From positions 179,001-243,000 of the forward strand of contig QPFY01000001.1 of NCBI GenBank assembly GCA_003665825.1: a stretch of DNA of 64,000 nucleotides. The letters are read 5' to 3'. The notes under the pieces are model-generated. The model did no database searches and was not told the DNA's origin. It saw nothing but the letters and a program-made list of their open reading frames with translations. Every line of letters begins with the position of its first letter. Position 1 is the stretch's first letter. This document shows, piece by piece, positions 34,801 to 45,947 of the stretch. Made by a program: the position numbers and the translations under genes. The stretch comes from Microbotryum silenes-acaulis. Taxonomy: Eukaryota; Basidiomycota; Microbotryomycetes; Microbotryales; Microbotryaceae.

Positions 34801-36617
34801 GTCGGTCGTTGGGAGGAAAGGAGGTTGTGGTGTGGGTGGAGTCCGTATGCCCATTGTTGGAGTGCTTGTGGGAGCCGGAGAGTGAAGCCTGATTCGTGCC
34901 ATCTCGGCCTCGGCTCCACCTCGCGTCGAGATCGAGAACGGTTAAGAGAGCCGGGCCAGCGTGCACAGGGCTCAACGGTGCGCTCCCAGCGCCATTGCTA
35001 CTCTCCGGGCCTTGGCTGCTTCCGCTGTAGTCCGTCTGCGGAGTCAAGGTTGAGATCATCAGAAACAGATCAGTCGGTTGAACCAAAATAAAACTCAGTT
35101 AGAGCCTCAAGTACATGATTCACAGTGCCAGTGCTCTCCAGGGCTATGCTCCGCGGCGCACCGTTTTTCGGACGACGAAGCTGGGAATGTGTCGTCGCCG
35201 GGGTTGTGGGAGCAGTCGAAGGGGAAGGAGGTGCTGTCCCGAAATTGATCGAATCTGCGCGAGAGGCGACGGTGGCGTCGATCGGAGAAGAGGACCTGTC
35301 CGAGTTTGGGGCGGGGCCAAATTGCCTTTGACCGAGCTGCAGCGTGTGCTCGAATGATGTGTGGAGATTGAGGCCATTGCGGGCGAAAAGTTGCAGTGAC
35401 GTGCCTTCTGACATCACGTCCAGGTCTTCGAAATTGGGGAGTACCGAACCTTCGGACGCCGGAATCGCGCCTAGTATCGGGGAGGTTTGTACCTCAGCAT
35501 CGCACAAGACAGGTGGCGTTGTGGACCACTGCCCTCGCGTCGAGCTCGAGCCTGGTTCCTCGAGGTCTTTGGGGGAACTGGCGGCAATCGTGATGATAGG
35601 TGGTGTCGGTCCATCGCTCTTGCCTTCGCGTGGAGTAGTGATGGCATCTGCGTCGTCGGATGCGGATGTCGGCGGCACCGATGGAAAAGTCGAGCGATGC
35701 GGAGACGGACCTGGTGATGAAGCGGTCAGCCCGGACAACGAGGCTAGGGTAAGACCGCCTTTTCCCTTGCGGTTAGACGACTTTCGCCCTGGCGAACCCA
35801 GAGATGGCCTCTGTTTCGGCGGCGACAAGGATGATCGGTCTGCTGCCCCGACGTCTTCGGATCGCGCATTCGTGACTTGGGGCGGGCTTGGGGCGATTTG
35901 GTCGACAGGGGAAGGCGTCGAAACCCTCGGTATCCGACTCCAGGGTAATGACGAAGTAATCAAAACGAACGTGGTGGCTACGCATGCCGGGATCCAGCCT
36001 TCGGTCGTGGCCTCCGAATCGCTGATCCTTGCTTCGTCTCTGCTTCGGTCCCGGTTCGGACCTCCACCGCCGAGGTCGTCCGTCGTCGCGGTCGTCGTCG
36101 TCGTCGTCGTCGAGTTCGAGGCATTCATGAGCGGTCCTGCGCCAATATCACTAGAGGCCGAAGTAGCCTGACTCGTAGTGGTGACCGGTTTTGTTCTTGT
36201 CGCTTGCTGCGCTGCAGCGACGGCCTTGACCAAATTCTGCTGTTTTCGGCGGCCCGTTTTGGTACTTGGGCGCGTGGCAGCCGGATATCTCAAGCGCGAT
36301 TGCAGCGACACGTACAGCACGGCCCCCGTCGAAACCAGCAAGACGATGGTGACGAACATGGCCGTTGATGGCGGTGATGGCAACGAAACGAACGAGGTTG
36401 ACCTCGAGCTCGGGCTCAACGCAGTCGATGATGCAGGCCTAGGCGACGACGATGGCCCGAGCTCGTGGTTGTGGTTGTTGTTCGGCGACGGCAGCGGCGG
36501 CGACACCGGCAGCGGTGGAGGCTCGCGCTCCAGCTCGAGCTCGTTTGGGATGCGCGCGGCTCGGCGCGAAGGGGCTGCCCGACGCGCCTGAGGGCGACGC
36601 TGCGCCTGTGAGTCCAT
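31815..36617 (-). CDS. Unidentified 1511-aa membrane and coiled-coil protein
   Basis: Four exons: 36617-35115, 35035-33131, 33024-32821, 32738-31815, all phase 0. Features in order: basic N-terminus; hydrophobic segment about 84-105 (MFVTIVLLVSTGAVLYVSL); Thr/Ser-rich spacer; second hydrophobic segment about 204-222 (WIPACVATTFVLITSSLPW); long Pro/Ser-rich disordered region; poly-Gln region about 828-910 (Q9 then QQ/M repeats); a predicted coiled coil about 1090-1165 (WQDAFRSKVKAVEMDAERTA, LEIARWRLIVLEEEQ, crossing a splice site into NQEALRALANRAMRAEARLKAI); and a disordered tail with an acidic DDPDDDDDL block. The two helices could make a membrane hairpin. I do not recognise a family. The ATG at 36617 is the first before a basic, membrane-proximal region; the frame stays open upstream to 37085. 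Joining the two long reading frames through intron 35114-35036 is inference from phase and splice signals. Confidence 0.65.
33035..33058. repeat. G24 homopolymer (C24 on the sense strand of the intron)
   Basis: Twenty-four consecutive G on the plus strand. On the minus strand, where the gene is transcribed, this is a C24 run ending 10 nt before the AG of intron 33130-33025, the position of a polypyrimidine tract. Confidence 0.95.
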
Positions 36618-38110
36618 GCTCAAGAGCCAGCAACGGGACGGGTCGACGTCGAGATCAAAGGTCGAGTCACGTTTTGGGGAGCAGGGGTCGATGATTTGAT
36701 TACTGTGCGGACATGTCTTTCGTGCTGGAGCCTGGCAAGGTGAATATGAGGCCGCAAGGAGCTGAGGGGAGGGGAGGCGTCGGGGTCGGTCGACGTCGTC
36801 CATTCTGGGTGTCAGCCAAGCCATGCCACTCCGACGACAAATAGTCCGTCCACTCTCCGCGACTAACCACTTTCTGGCCCCGACACCGAAACCGAATCGC
36901 CAACGCGTGTGCGACAAAAGCGTGTCGTGTGGTGAGAGATGATCAGCAATCGGCGTGGAGCAGGTACCGTGTGTCTTCGAGAGCCAAACCGGTCCGTCTT
37001 GTGGAGTGAGGATGTGCAAGCGACAGGAGCAGCGGCGCAAGCAACAGTTGGCCGTTGGTTTGGCTCGAGAGGCTCCGAGAGGCACCGACTGCCACCGCTT
37101 GCCACCGCCGCGCCCGCGCTGCCAGCCGGCACCTGACGCGAGCCGGGCAAACAGTGAATTGCTAGGACAGGCAGCGCATCGATCGCGCGGGGTAGAACAC
37201 GATCAATTACAAAGTCAAAGCTGCACGGATAGGCAAATCCTGCTACCAACCTTGGGTCGGCTCCGTCTCAGTCCCGTTGTCGACTCTCCGAAACCGCCAG
37301 AGTGGCCGCTGCTCGGAGGGACGAGAATCTGGCCTGGCAGATGGTCATGTGGGCAGACGACTTAGACCACAATTTGAGACCTGAACCAGACGACTGTGGC
37401 CGTGCTCGCGTAAGCGCGATGCTCGAACAGACGCTGGCATAGGGGCAAAAACGAGACGTGGTGCATGCGCCCGCGCGATTTACCTCTTTGTGGCGCCGAA
37501 TTTGATCATCTCGGTCCTCCCCCTATTGTCCAGGGCGGCCGGCCGGTAGGAGTGCACAACTGGGCAGTGCCGGGCATCATGCTGAACTGCGGCATTGTGC
37601 AGCTACTCTCCATTCTGAGTGTTAAAACGAAGTCTTCCGACGCCATCGAGTCACTGAGTCGTTGGAGAAAGGGCACGAGGAAGCGCTGAACATCTGAGTC
37701 ATGTGCCAAGGTGGCGAGACCTTGACTGCTACGGGTGGAATGATGTGAGATCACCACAATCGTCGCGGCCGACCCGGAATGTGCTCTTTCGGCAGGTAAC
37801 TTGATTACCTGAGGGCCGGCAACTCGGAAGCGGCGCTGATTCGCACTGAGGCCGCCCGCCTGCAACTGTAGAACTGCCAGAAACTGCCCGTACTCTGCCC
37901 GTGCCCGTGTAGATGTGGGGGGAGCAAGGTTGAGCGGGACTTTCGCGGCTCGTCGTTCTCCTTGATCCTCCATCCCATCAAAACCTACGATTCTACTCAT
38001 CACATCAAGCCATCTCGGATCCTGCTGGACCCTCAAGAAGTATCACGTCCCGAAACACTCTGCCAGGTCTCCCCTCCCGCCTCCACCCTCAAGGAGAGAC
38101 CCGACTCCCG
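36618..38110. other. Divergent upstream region of the 1511-aa gene and DCP1
   Basis: About 1.5 kb. Minus-strand frames continue open from the 1511-aa gene up to 37085 and may include 5' UTR or extra N-terminus. A minus-strand frame at 37506-38036 and scattered plus-strand frames show no recognisable domain. Confidence 0.4.
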
Positions 38111-40177
38111 ATGTCGATGCTGGCCAAGATTGAGGCGACCAAAGCCGAAATCAATCTGCGCAACCTGCAACGCCACGACCCGACCATCGAAAACATTGTC
38201 TCGAGCACGTCCTATGTCACGATATACTACAATGACGGCGCCGAATGGGTGCGTGCCCCTTTGTCAGAGCGCACCCGGGGCGGGATTCTTTGGGGTGGAT
38301 CCGCCCGCGTCGCGAGCTGCAGGCTCTGCACCATTCCTAGTCTCTCGTATTGACAACACGAAAATATGCGTGATATGCCTGGGTCCACAGATCAAGACAG
38401 GTATCGAAGGCCCCATGTTCCTCTTCTCTCGGTCAGTCGCCACACGCCGTTTCATATCGAGCCGAGCATCGTCTAAGCCGTCCATGAACTTGTGCTGACC
38501 TCAATCTTCTCTCACTTCTCCCAGATCACAAGCCCCACTGTATGGGTTCTTCGTGTTGAACCGACAGGGCCTCGAGTACACGCGGGAGTTCCTGACCGAA
38601 GAGTCCGACGTCACCGTCGACGGCGAATTCATTCTTTACGAGCCCCGTCCTGATGCTGGTGCGTTGACTTGCCTTAATCGGCAGAAATCGTGACACCTGA
38701 GATCCAACTTTAATGAGAACAGACCGCGCTACGGGAATCTGGGTCGCCGAGGAGAAGGATCGGATCGAGCTGTGCCGTAGGATGGAGGAGTGAGCGCTTT
38801 CATCTGGAGCGTTCAGTGCAGGTACACAGTCGATTAAAGGTGCTGATGCAGGCATCTCACCACTGTAGGTTACGACTTCGAGCCAAAGCTCCTGCCGTGG
38901 CTGTGAGGGCTTCTCCGCTCGACTTTCTGTTTGCCTCCGTCGCACCCTCGAACTCGGCGAATAACTCCACCCGTTCGCCAGCTGCCTCACCCCAAGTCGC
39001 GCCTACTGTTCTCCCAAAAGGAACCCCCTCGACCCTCAACATGCTCTTTGCGTCCTCGACGGCATCGGCAGCGTCTCGATCGCCTCCGAAACCGGCATCG
39101 CCGCCAGCCTCCAGTCAGCCGCCCGTGTCGGGTATCAATCTGCTCGACACGCTGTTCAAGTCCGCATTGGCTCCAGTGAGTGCTGTAACGTCCGTTGAAC
39201 TGGCCATCTTGCTAACTTCGCTATACCTTTCCCATATCGGTGTATCTCTCTTCCTTGGCAGCCTGCCGCAACTCCTCCGACGACACAAGCAAAACCGCAG
39301 GACGCTGGGGATCTTCTCGCGATGCTGGGTCACTCTGCAAAGCCGTCCACAGCTACAAAGCCAGCTGGTAGTGAATCCAAACCCGAATCTCTTGCAGCGA
39401 TTCCCTCTATCCTTACTGCCTCGTCCACCGACCCCTCGCCAGCGGTAGCGCCGGCACCCACCGCTCACGCTTCCGCTGCCGTGCCTTCTTCCTCGCCGAC
39501 CGCACAAGCCGGGGCGCTTCCCACTCGGTCAGCGACCTTGCCCAACCCTGCGAACAAGTCCCTCTTCTCGGCTCCTCTGTTGAGCCACGACGTGTTCGCT
39601 AGTCTGCCCCCCATCGGGTCGAGACCGAAGCAGAAGGCGGACAACTCAATCCCGACGACTGATCACGCTGAAGTCGCACTCGTTCGACCACGTATACCGG
39701 CCACTACTCCCGCCGCTGAAAAGCCCGTTCGGATTCGAGAGTCGATCAGAGTATCAATCACCTCGACAGAGCCGGCGCCCTCGCCTGCTTCCGAGTCCAA
39801 GCCGAAGCCGTCGGACACTGCACCTCCTCACAAGGCCGCCTCGCCCGCCGTGCCTTCATCGACTTCGGATGCGAAAATGGTCGCTTCGTCGCCGGGTGTG
39901 AACCGAGCTGAAGCCTTGGAGGTCGTGGATGCTGCAGCCCAGAAAGCGCAGATTGGCCTCGGTGTACACGAGAAGGAGCCGCTGGATCAAAAAGAGTTCA
40001 TCAAAGCGCTGAATGAATTGATCCAGGTGCGCCGTGTTCGAGGGAAACCGCTGCTGATAGTTGAGCTTTCAGTACTGACTCGGGAGTATGCATTCGTTCT
40101 CACAGCGACCGGCGTTCGCTACGAGTCTGTATGCCCGATACCTCGAAAGATTTGAAGACGACCATGCGACCGTGTGA
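38111..40177 (+). CDS. DCP1: mRNA-decapping enzyme subunit Dcp1
   Basis: Seven exons: 38111-38248, 38391-38431, 38525-38658, 38723-38789, 38869-39175, 39262-40026, 40106-40177; 507 aa. Residues 1-125 form the EVH1 domain: an N-terminal helix (LRNLQRHDPTIENIVSSTSY), YYNDGAEWIKTGIEGPMFLFSR, LYGFFVLNRQG and GIWVAEEKDRIELCRRM. A long disordered middle carries several short hydrophobic motifs (PLDFLFAS, TLNMLFAS, NLLDTLFKSAL, DLLAMLG). The C-terminus, spliced as NELIQ-RPAFATSLYARYLERF, resembles the Dcp1 trimerisation helix of animals and filamentous fungi and is absent from short budding-yeast Dcp1. Dcp1 activates Dcp2 in cytoplasmic P-bodies. All introns are phase-checked and the family call is firm. 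Confidence 0.93.
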
Positions 40178-40495
40178 CGGAAGCGTTGAGTGAAGTTTAC
40201 GATTGGCTGATTGGATTGGGAACTGATGTGTCGTAGTAAGCCAAGCATGTGATTGTTGAGCAGAGCAGACCTATCACGAATTGCAACCCTTGTAACGCGT
40301 CCGCATCTTTCTTATGCACCATATATAATATCTAAGTGGGGAGAGTACCTGGCGGAGTGAGTGGGCAAGGCGGGGTGGGCTCGTACGACCTGGAGTGCAC
40401 ACGCTTCGTTTGGATCCTCCGATCCGCTCTTGCTCAGGCTCTTGCCACTTACGCCGCGTCCAACACCCCATCAACGAGTTCGGCAAGCTCGCAAC
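40178..40495. other. Spacer between DCP1 and the axis-like gene
   Basis: Holds the DCP1 3' UTR and the promoter of the next gene, including TATATAATAT at about 40321-40330. No gene is seen. Confidence 0.45.
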
Positions 40496-43400
40496 ATGTC
40501 CCGCTTAGCCGCCACGTCAAATACAACTCAAGCACACACGATGAGTGACGACTCGTCCGACCTCGCTGCCATCATTCGTCGACTGCAAGCGCTCGGGCAG
40601 CACCACCTCGACGCGACGCCTCAGGTGACGCCGGATGTCAATGACGCGCGCGCTCTGGCGGTGCAACGCCTCATCAACCTCCGACCCTTGCTGGAGAGGC
40701 TACTGGAGCATGAGGCAAGTGGAGCATCTGCAGAAGCCTGTTGTTGCACAGTCTGGTCCCAAGGCAGCGAACGAGTCACCCGCGTGATCGTGACACCAGC
40801 TGTTCAAAGTCACAATCTCCAACTAGACTTGTTGAAGGGGGCGGCAGCCCAGTTTGAAGCTCCTCTTCTCAGGCCCGCCAACTTACCCCACATTCGCGCG
40901 GGAGGCACGCTGACGTGCTTATGTTGGGCTTCCACCGAATTGTACCTTTCCGGTACAGAGCTCTTCGGATGTCAATCCATTCGATATTCATGCCTTGATT
41001 GCATCTCTCAAGTCGTTGTACCCGGGACAGCGTCCAGTGGATGATGACGACGCTCGGTTGATGTTCAAGACCGCTCGTGCGGTGATGACCCACCTCGTTC
41101 ACGTCAAGCTTGCGCCAGGGGCACCAGTGTCTGGCGACGATCAGACAGGAAGGAGCGGACAGAGCAAGTCCGGGAAGTTGAAGCAGCGACATTACGAGTG
41201 GAATCTGGTTGTTGCGAACATCCTTGAGGCTCTCGAGGTGAGATTGATGTCAGCCTTGGCCTTGTACACCGTCACTGACGCGCACACCGAGATCGGCGCC
41301 AGCTACATCTCGACATCACGAACGAGACGGATCAAGCGGGCCAAGCGGTTATCAATCAGCCATGTCGGTCAGATATTTTCCAATGCAAAGAGACCTGGTG
41401 GTACTGATTTTGCCATTTCTCCCACAGACCGACAGATGATTGGCGAACTTTGGCTCGAGGCGCTCGCGAATTTACTCCGTCCCCTCGCGAACCATGTGCA
41501 CCCTCTTGTACTGTCGGCGGTAAGCTTCACGTATCCTGTGCACGCGGGAAGATAAGGGAGCGCCGACCCTAACCCTATGAATCTCAGGCGATGGAGACCA
41601 TGTGCGAACTCATCAGCAAGCATCGGCCCAACAAGAACGCCTTGCTTAAGCTTTTGTCGGCGTAAGCACCTCCGAGCCCAAAGTGCTGTGATACCGTCGC
41701 TGATACAAATCCTGTCACCTCAGTCAAGGTCTGTCCGAGATGATACGAGACAGCCGCGACGGGTTCTGGGCGGTGTCAATCTTCGAGTTAGCGTATCGCT
41801 TGCTACCCGCCAGTAAGAAGGAGCGCTTCGCATACATCGAGACCCTGACCTCCAGTGGCAAGGAGTTCGGCGGACCAGACGGCGGCATGCAGGAGGATTT
41901 GCTGAACTTCAACGGCGGCAACTACTACGAGGTGGGCATTGCAGCTCAGCAGTCGGGGCCAACTTACGTCGAAATTCCTTTATCAGTCGCTGACTGGTGC
42001 TCCCGATATTGCAGCTACGTGACAAGTGGTTACCGATAATCGCGGCTGGATCTTACGAGCGGTAAGTCATCTCCTCTCCCTACACGTCTTCGTATGAACG
42101 TGGTCCTGATCAGCGCAGACGAGGTTGTGGAACAGAGCGCAGCCTTTCGAAATCAGTACCTTGGCTCTGGACGGACAAGTGTTGGTGACGCGGGACAAGT
42201 CACGCTTCTTCTGGATCGCTCAGGATTTTCTCGAGACCGAGTTCGAAACCCCGACGGACCTCACCGAACCCTCACCTGCCTCGACACCGAAGGATCGCAA
42301 ACTATACATTTCACTCCAAAATATCAACTCTATCGATGTTGATGTCACGTCAGAGCCAGGTATGAGTTCATTCGTCGTCGGTTAGAAACGTGCGGCCAAC
42401 CTGACCTTGTGGCGTACACCTCTCTGGTATTCACAGGCATGCTTGTCCTAACCTTTCACCTCTCGTGCGCTCCAGAGTTTGACATGCCTCCTACCGAGTT
42501 CGTGGTCGAGGAAGATGAATCCGCTGGTCCATATTGGCTCGTCGTTCGTCTGAAATGGCGTCAAGAAGTCATGGATCGCATTCGCGGCACTTTCGCGGAT
42601 CGAGGCAGGCGCTATCCGACCTTCAGCACCAGTTTGATCCCCAATTCGATCGATAGGCCCCAAGGCGTTCGATCCTCTCGCAGGCCACGCGCAAGGACGG
42701 TTGCGATCGAAGCCCCTATGGGCAGGGGTGACTCGATCGAAGCCGATGGTGCAGTCGGAAACCCTGGACTCGACTCGAAAACAGAGGAAAGCGATCCCAT
42801 CGAGTCATTCGATTCACGCAAAGTGCAGTCGCAAGCACGTGCCGAAGAAGTTCGGGAGATGGCGGACTTGCCGCAGACCGGACTCGAAGCTTCGAACAAT
42901 AGCTCCTCGTTCCTCGTCCCCCTTCAAAACTTTCACGACGTTCATAAATGTGCCTCAGAATCAGCACTCGCGAAAGCACAAGCTACAATCGATGTCGAGG
43001 TGGGTGGTCCAGTGGAAGATCCCGGTCCTGTCGAGGAAGAGAGTCAGGTGGTATCGACGGAAGAGGGCGAAGACAGGACGGATGCCTCGATCAACGCCCC
43101 TAGTATGAGATCTCACGCTTCAAGTCCAGGATCCGTCGAGCCCGAGCCCCAGCCTATTCCAGTCACCGTAATCCAGGAGCACTCGAAGACGAAAGACACT
43201 CCTCAGGAGAGCAAGCGCACCACTCGATCGAGCGATCGCAAGCTGATGGGCAAGAATCAGAACAAAGCCGGGGTCGAGGTACCCGTCGAAGAAGAGAAAA
43301 GGATGTCCTCGCTCACGGATATTGCTGAGGACAGTGACGATGCAGACGCTCCGAGGGACACTCCGACTCTCAAGGTCGATTCTCGAGCTACCTCGAAGGC

Positions 43401-45540
43401 AGTGGCTACCAAGGCGTCGCGCAAGCTTGTGCGAGTCCAAAGCCCTTCTCATGATCAACCGAAGCAAAGGATGGCCAAAGAGGGGAAGAAAGTCGAAAAA
43501 GGAAGGACAAAGAAGACGAAGCAAGTCATAAATGACTCTGAGGAGAGTAGATCTACGGAAGACGAGTAAGTAGGCTTCGCCGAGCAGTCTATCATCCTGG
43601 GGCTTACTCATCGAGTTCAACAATTCTGTAGCGAAACGACCGATTACGATGAGACCCCGCGCAAGAATCGTCAGCCCATCAAAGCTAAACAGCTGAAGGG
43701 GATGCAGCTTCCATCTCCGGGGAAAACTGGTCCGAAGAAGAAGAAGTTCGTAACCGCCGTGGTACCTTCGAAACGAAAAGCACCTTCACCTGCCGTCGCG
43801 AGTGGTACCAAGAAGGTCAGTCTTCGACGTAGCAAGAGAATGAAGGTCGGTCCGCAGGACGGAGGAAGGGTTTTCGCCTCCAAATCTTCGGTACACGACA
43901 TCAAAGAGACACATGTAGTGGAACATTCCGAGAGTGATGGCATGGGGGGCATGGAGCACGACTTCTCAACGGATCCCCCGCCTCATGCACCCGCGACCGA
44001 GATTACCGCAGACACCCCTGTCAAGGAAGCCACTGGTGGTCCGCAAGCCCTCCGTATTGCTCGTGCGCGCTCTACAGAATCGACGATGCTCGACCCAGCC
44101 CTCGATACCCGCTTTGTTGCCAACGCTCTCGCCGAAGACACTTCTGGGGCCGAACGTGCATTCTCCAAGGGACGCGAGACGGGTGAGACTCGAGCAGAAG
44201 AGCCCTATGCACAGCTTCCACCCGACAAAGCGCATTCGACAAAGTCGAATCTTGAGCGTGTGCTTCCTGAAGTCTCCGATCAAGATGAGGACAAAAGCTC
44301 GAGCCACTCCGTTGGATCACCTTCACCCCCACCACTGAGGCTGGGGGATCACGTGCTCGGTCAGACTCCTCAGCACATGCAACGTGATGACATGTTCTAC
44401 AATGCTGAAGAGGAGGCAGCGATGGAACAGGACATTGACGGTGGTAAGCCTACAGATGTCATTGATTCGACGGACAACGAAAAAGCCAAAGCCAAAGTGG
44501 GGATTCCAGACGCTCCCACGGAAAGGGACGACCGCACCGAATCATTACACGAAGCCGAGGAGTTCGCGCTGTCTGGACAACCAAACGATGAGCAGATCCG
44601 GCATCGCGCCCTTTCACCTCGTGAGTTGGCATAAGACCTCTTCGTTGATTTCAGGAGATACGAGTCTAATACGGGTATGATCATCTACTCTCATCACAGT
44701 AACGGTGGCGACGGCACTTCCGCAAGTTCGCTTTGAACCCGCTCGAGTCGGCCTCCCCAGCTCTGCTCAGCGTGACGCAGCTGCGCATTCGGAACGCGGT
44801 CGCCACCGTGGTCTAGCGAGGACATGGAAAGCTCCTTCGCACGACCCGTTCTTTTCGAATACGGGTATCTTGAGCCGTAGCAAGATTTCTGATCATCGTA
44901 CCAAGAAGGCCGTGGCTCAAAGCAGCAAGCCTATGGTCTCTTCGAAGCGCAAGAGCAAAGCTGGCCTACAGTCTGCAGGCCGAAACAACCGAGCATCGAG
45001 TGCTCCTCCCGATTCTAGCAGTCCCCTATCTGAGATCACGAAAGAGCGAAGATTCAAGAAGATTCGACGCGAGCCCGTTACCGCCGCCAGGATGAACTTC
45101 AAGTCGGCCTTCGCCGATCAAGATCGATCTTCCGGTATCCGAAGTCAACTTCACGGCATCGTCGAGGTAGGTGCGCTGCAGACGCGTTCGAGAATTGGTT
45201 GACTGAAGCTGAAGAGTTTAAAGAATGAACCCAGATTATTCTCAATACCCATGAAAGTCGCTGCGAGTTCCAGCTAGAGCGATTGACTGCCGCGCAAGAG
45301 GCTATCAGGGTCAAGGGATGGGCATGCTCGATGCCTATTCTGCAGAACACGTGAGCGCCTACCCAGGCTTCGAGATGTTACCCCAGCTGAATCATAAGTT
45401 CCCGTATATTGGATAGGCATCGTATTGCTCACGCTGCGGAACGAATTCATGAGTCTACGCTAGTCCGCATGAAGGCGATGGGTGAAAAATTGATCGATTT
45501 GGAGAAAACCGGCGCGCAGCTCGTGGGGAAACTGGTGTAG
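40496..45540 (+). CDS. Candidate meiotic chromosome-axis protein (Red1/SYCP2-like layout)
   Basis: Twelve exons: 40496-40714, 40959-41237, 41436-41519, 41588-41661, 41724-41931, 42015-42061, 42124-42359, 42437-43565, 43632-44620, 44700-45166, 45235-45350, 45417-45540; 1323 aa. N-terminal about 300 residues are helical and repeat-like (LAVQRLINLRPLLERLLEHE, ALIASLKSLYPGQ, GELWLEALANLLRPLANHV, AMETMCELISKH). Next (about 305-440) comes a beta-rich segment with QPFEISTLALDGQVLV, FWIAQDFLETEFETP, KLYISLQNINSIDVDV and LVVRLKWRQEVMDRI, compatible with a PH-like domain. About 750 disordered residues follow, with basic nuclear-localisation-like clusters (KTGPKKKKFV). The end is a short predicted coiled coil (RCEFQLERLTAAQEAIRVKGW, LVRMKAMGEKLIDLEKTGAQL). 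This ARM-like, PH-like, disordered, C-terminal coiled-coil order is that of Red1/SYCP2/ASY3-class axis cores. Identity is inferred from architecture only. Intron 1 appears to use a GC donor and is the least certain junction. Confidence 0.6.
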
Positions 45541-45947
45541 CTCTGGTGCACGAACAGATTTAAGATCTGCTTGGTATGCGTGTGTGGGTTTTTGGCTAGA
45601 GACTCTGCTTCGAAATCGAGGTTCGGAACAATACTTTGCCGTGACCCGCAGCACACACTGGATTGGGACTTCTGAGTCGCGCTCAAGGTCGAGCGACGTT
45701 CCCACCGATATCGGGTCATAAGCGATTACATCAGACGAGACGGACGCGGCAGTAAATGAATGATATCCAATGATTACGATGATAACAAAAAAAAAAACCT
45801 GGCCAAAATGAACAAAACAGCCGACACAATCTGATGGTATGGCGCCGCCCTAGACAACCGACTATAAAACATTCCAACCTGACCATGCGAAGGTGCTGCA
45901 ATTGAATAAGCCGAATTAAGTTTGGGAACTCCCAAGAATGCTAATCA
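45541..45947. other. Converg. 3' flanks of the axis-like gene and the glycosyltransferase
   Basis: About 400 nt including an A12 run at 45787-45798 on the plus strand. A minus-strand frame at 45447-45719 overlaps the last exon of the axis-like gene antisense and is not called. Confidence 0.45.

Noticed and set aside
42448..42979. Long minus-strand frames antisense to the axis-like gene
   Set aside because: They mirror GC-rich codons of real exons; no domain or independent splice structure.
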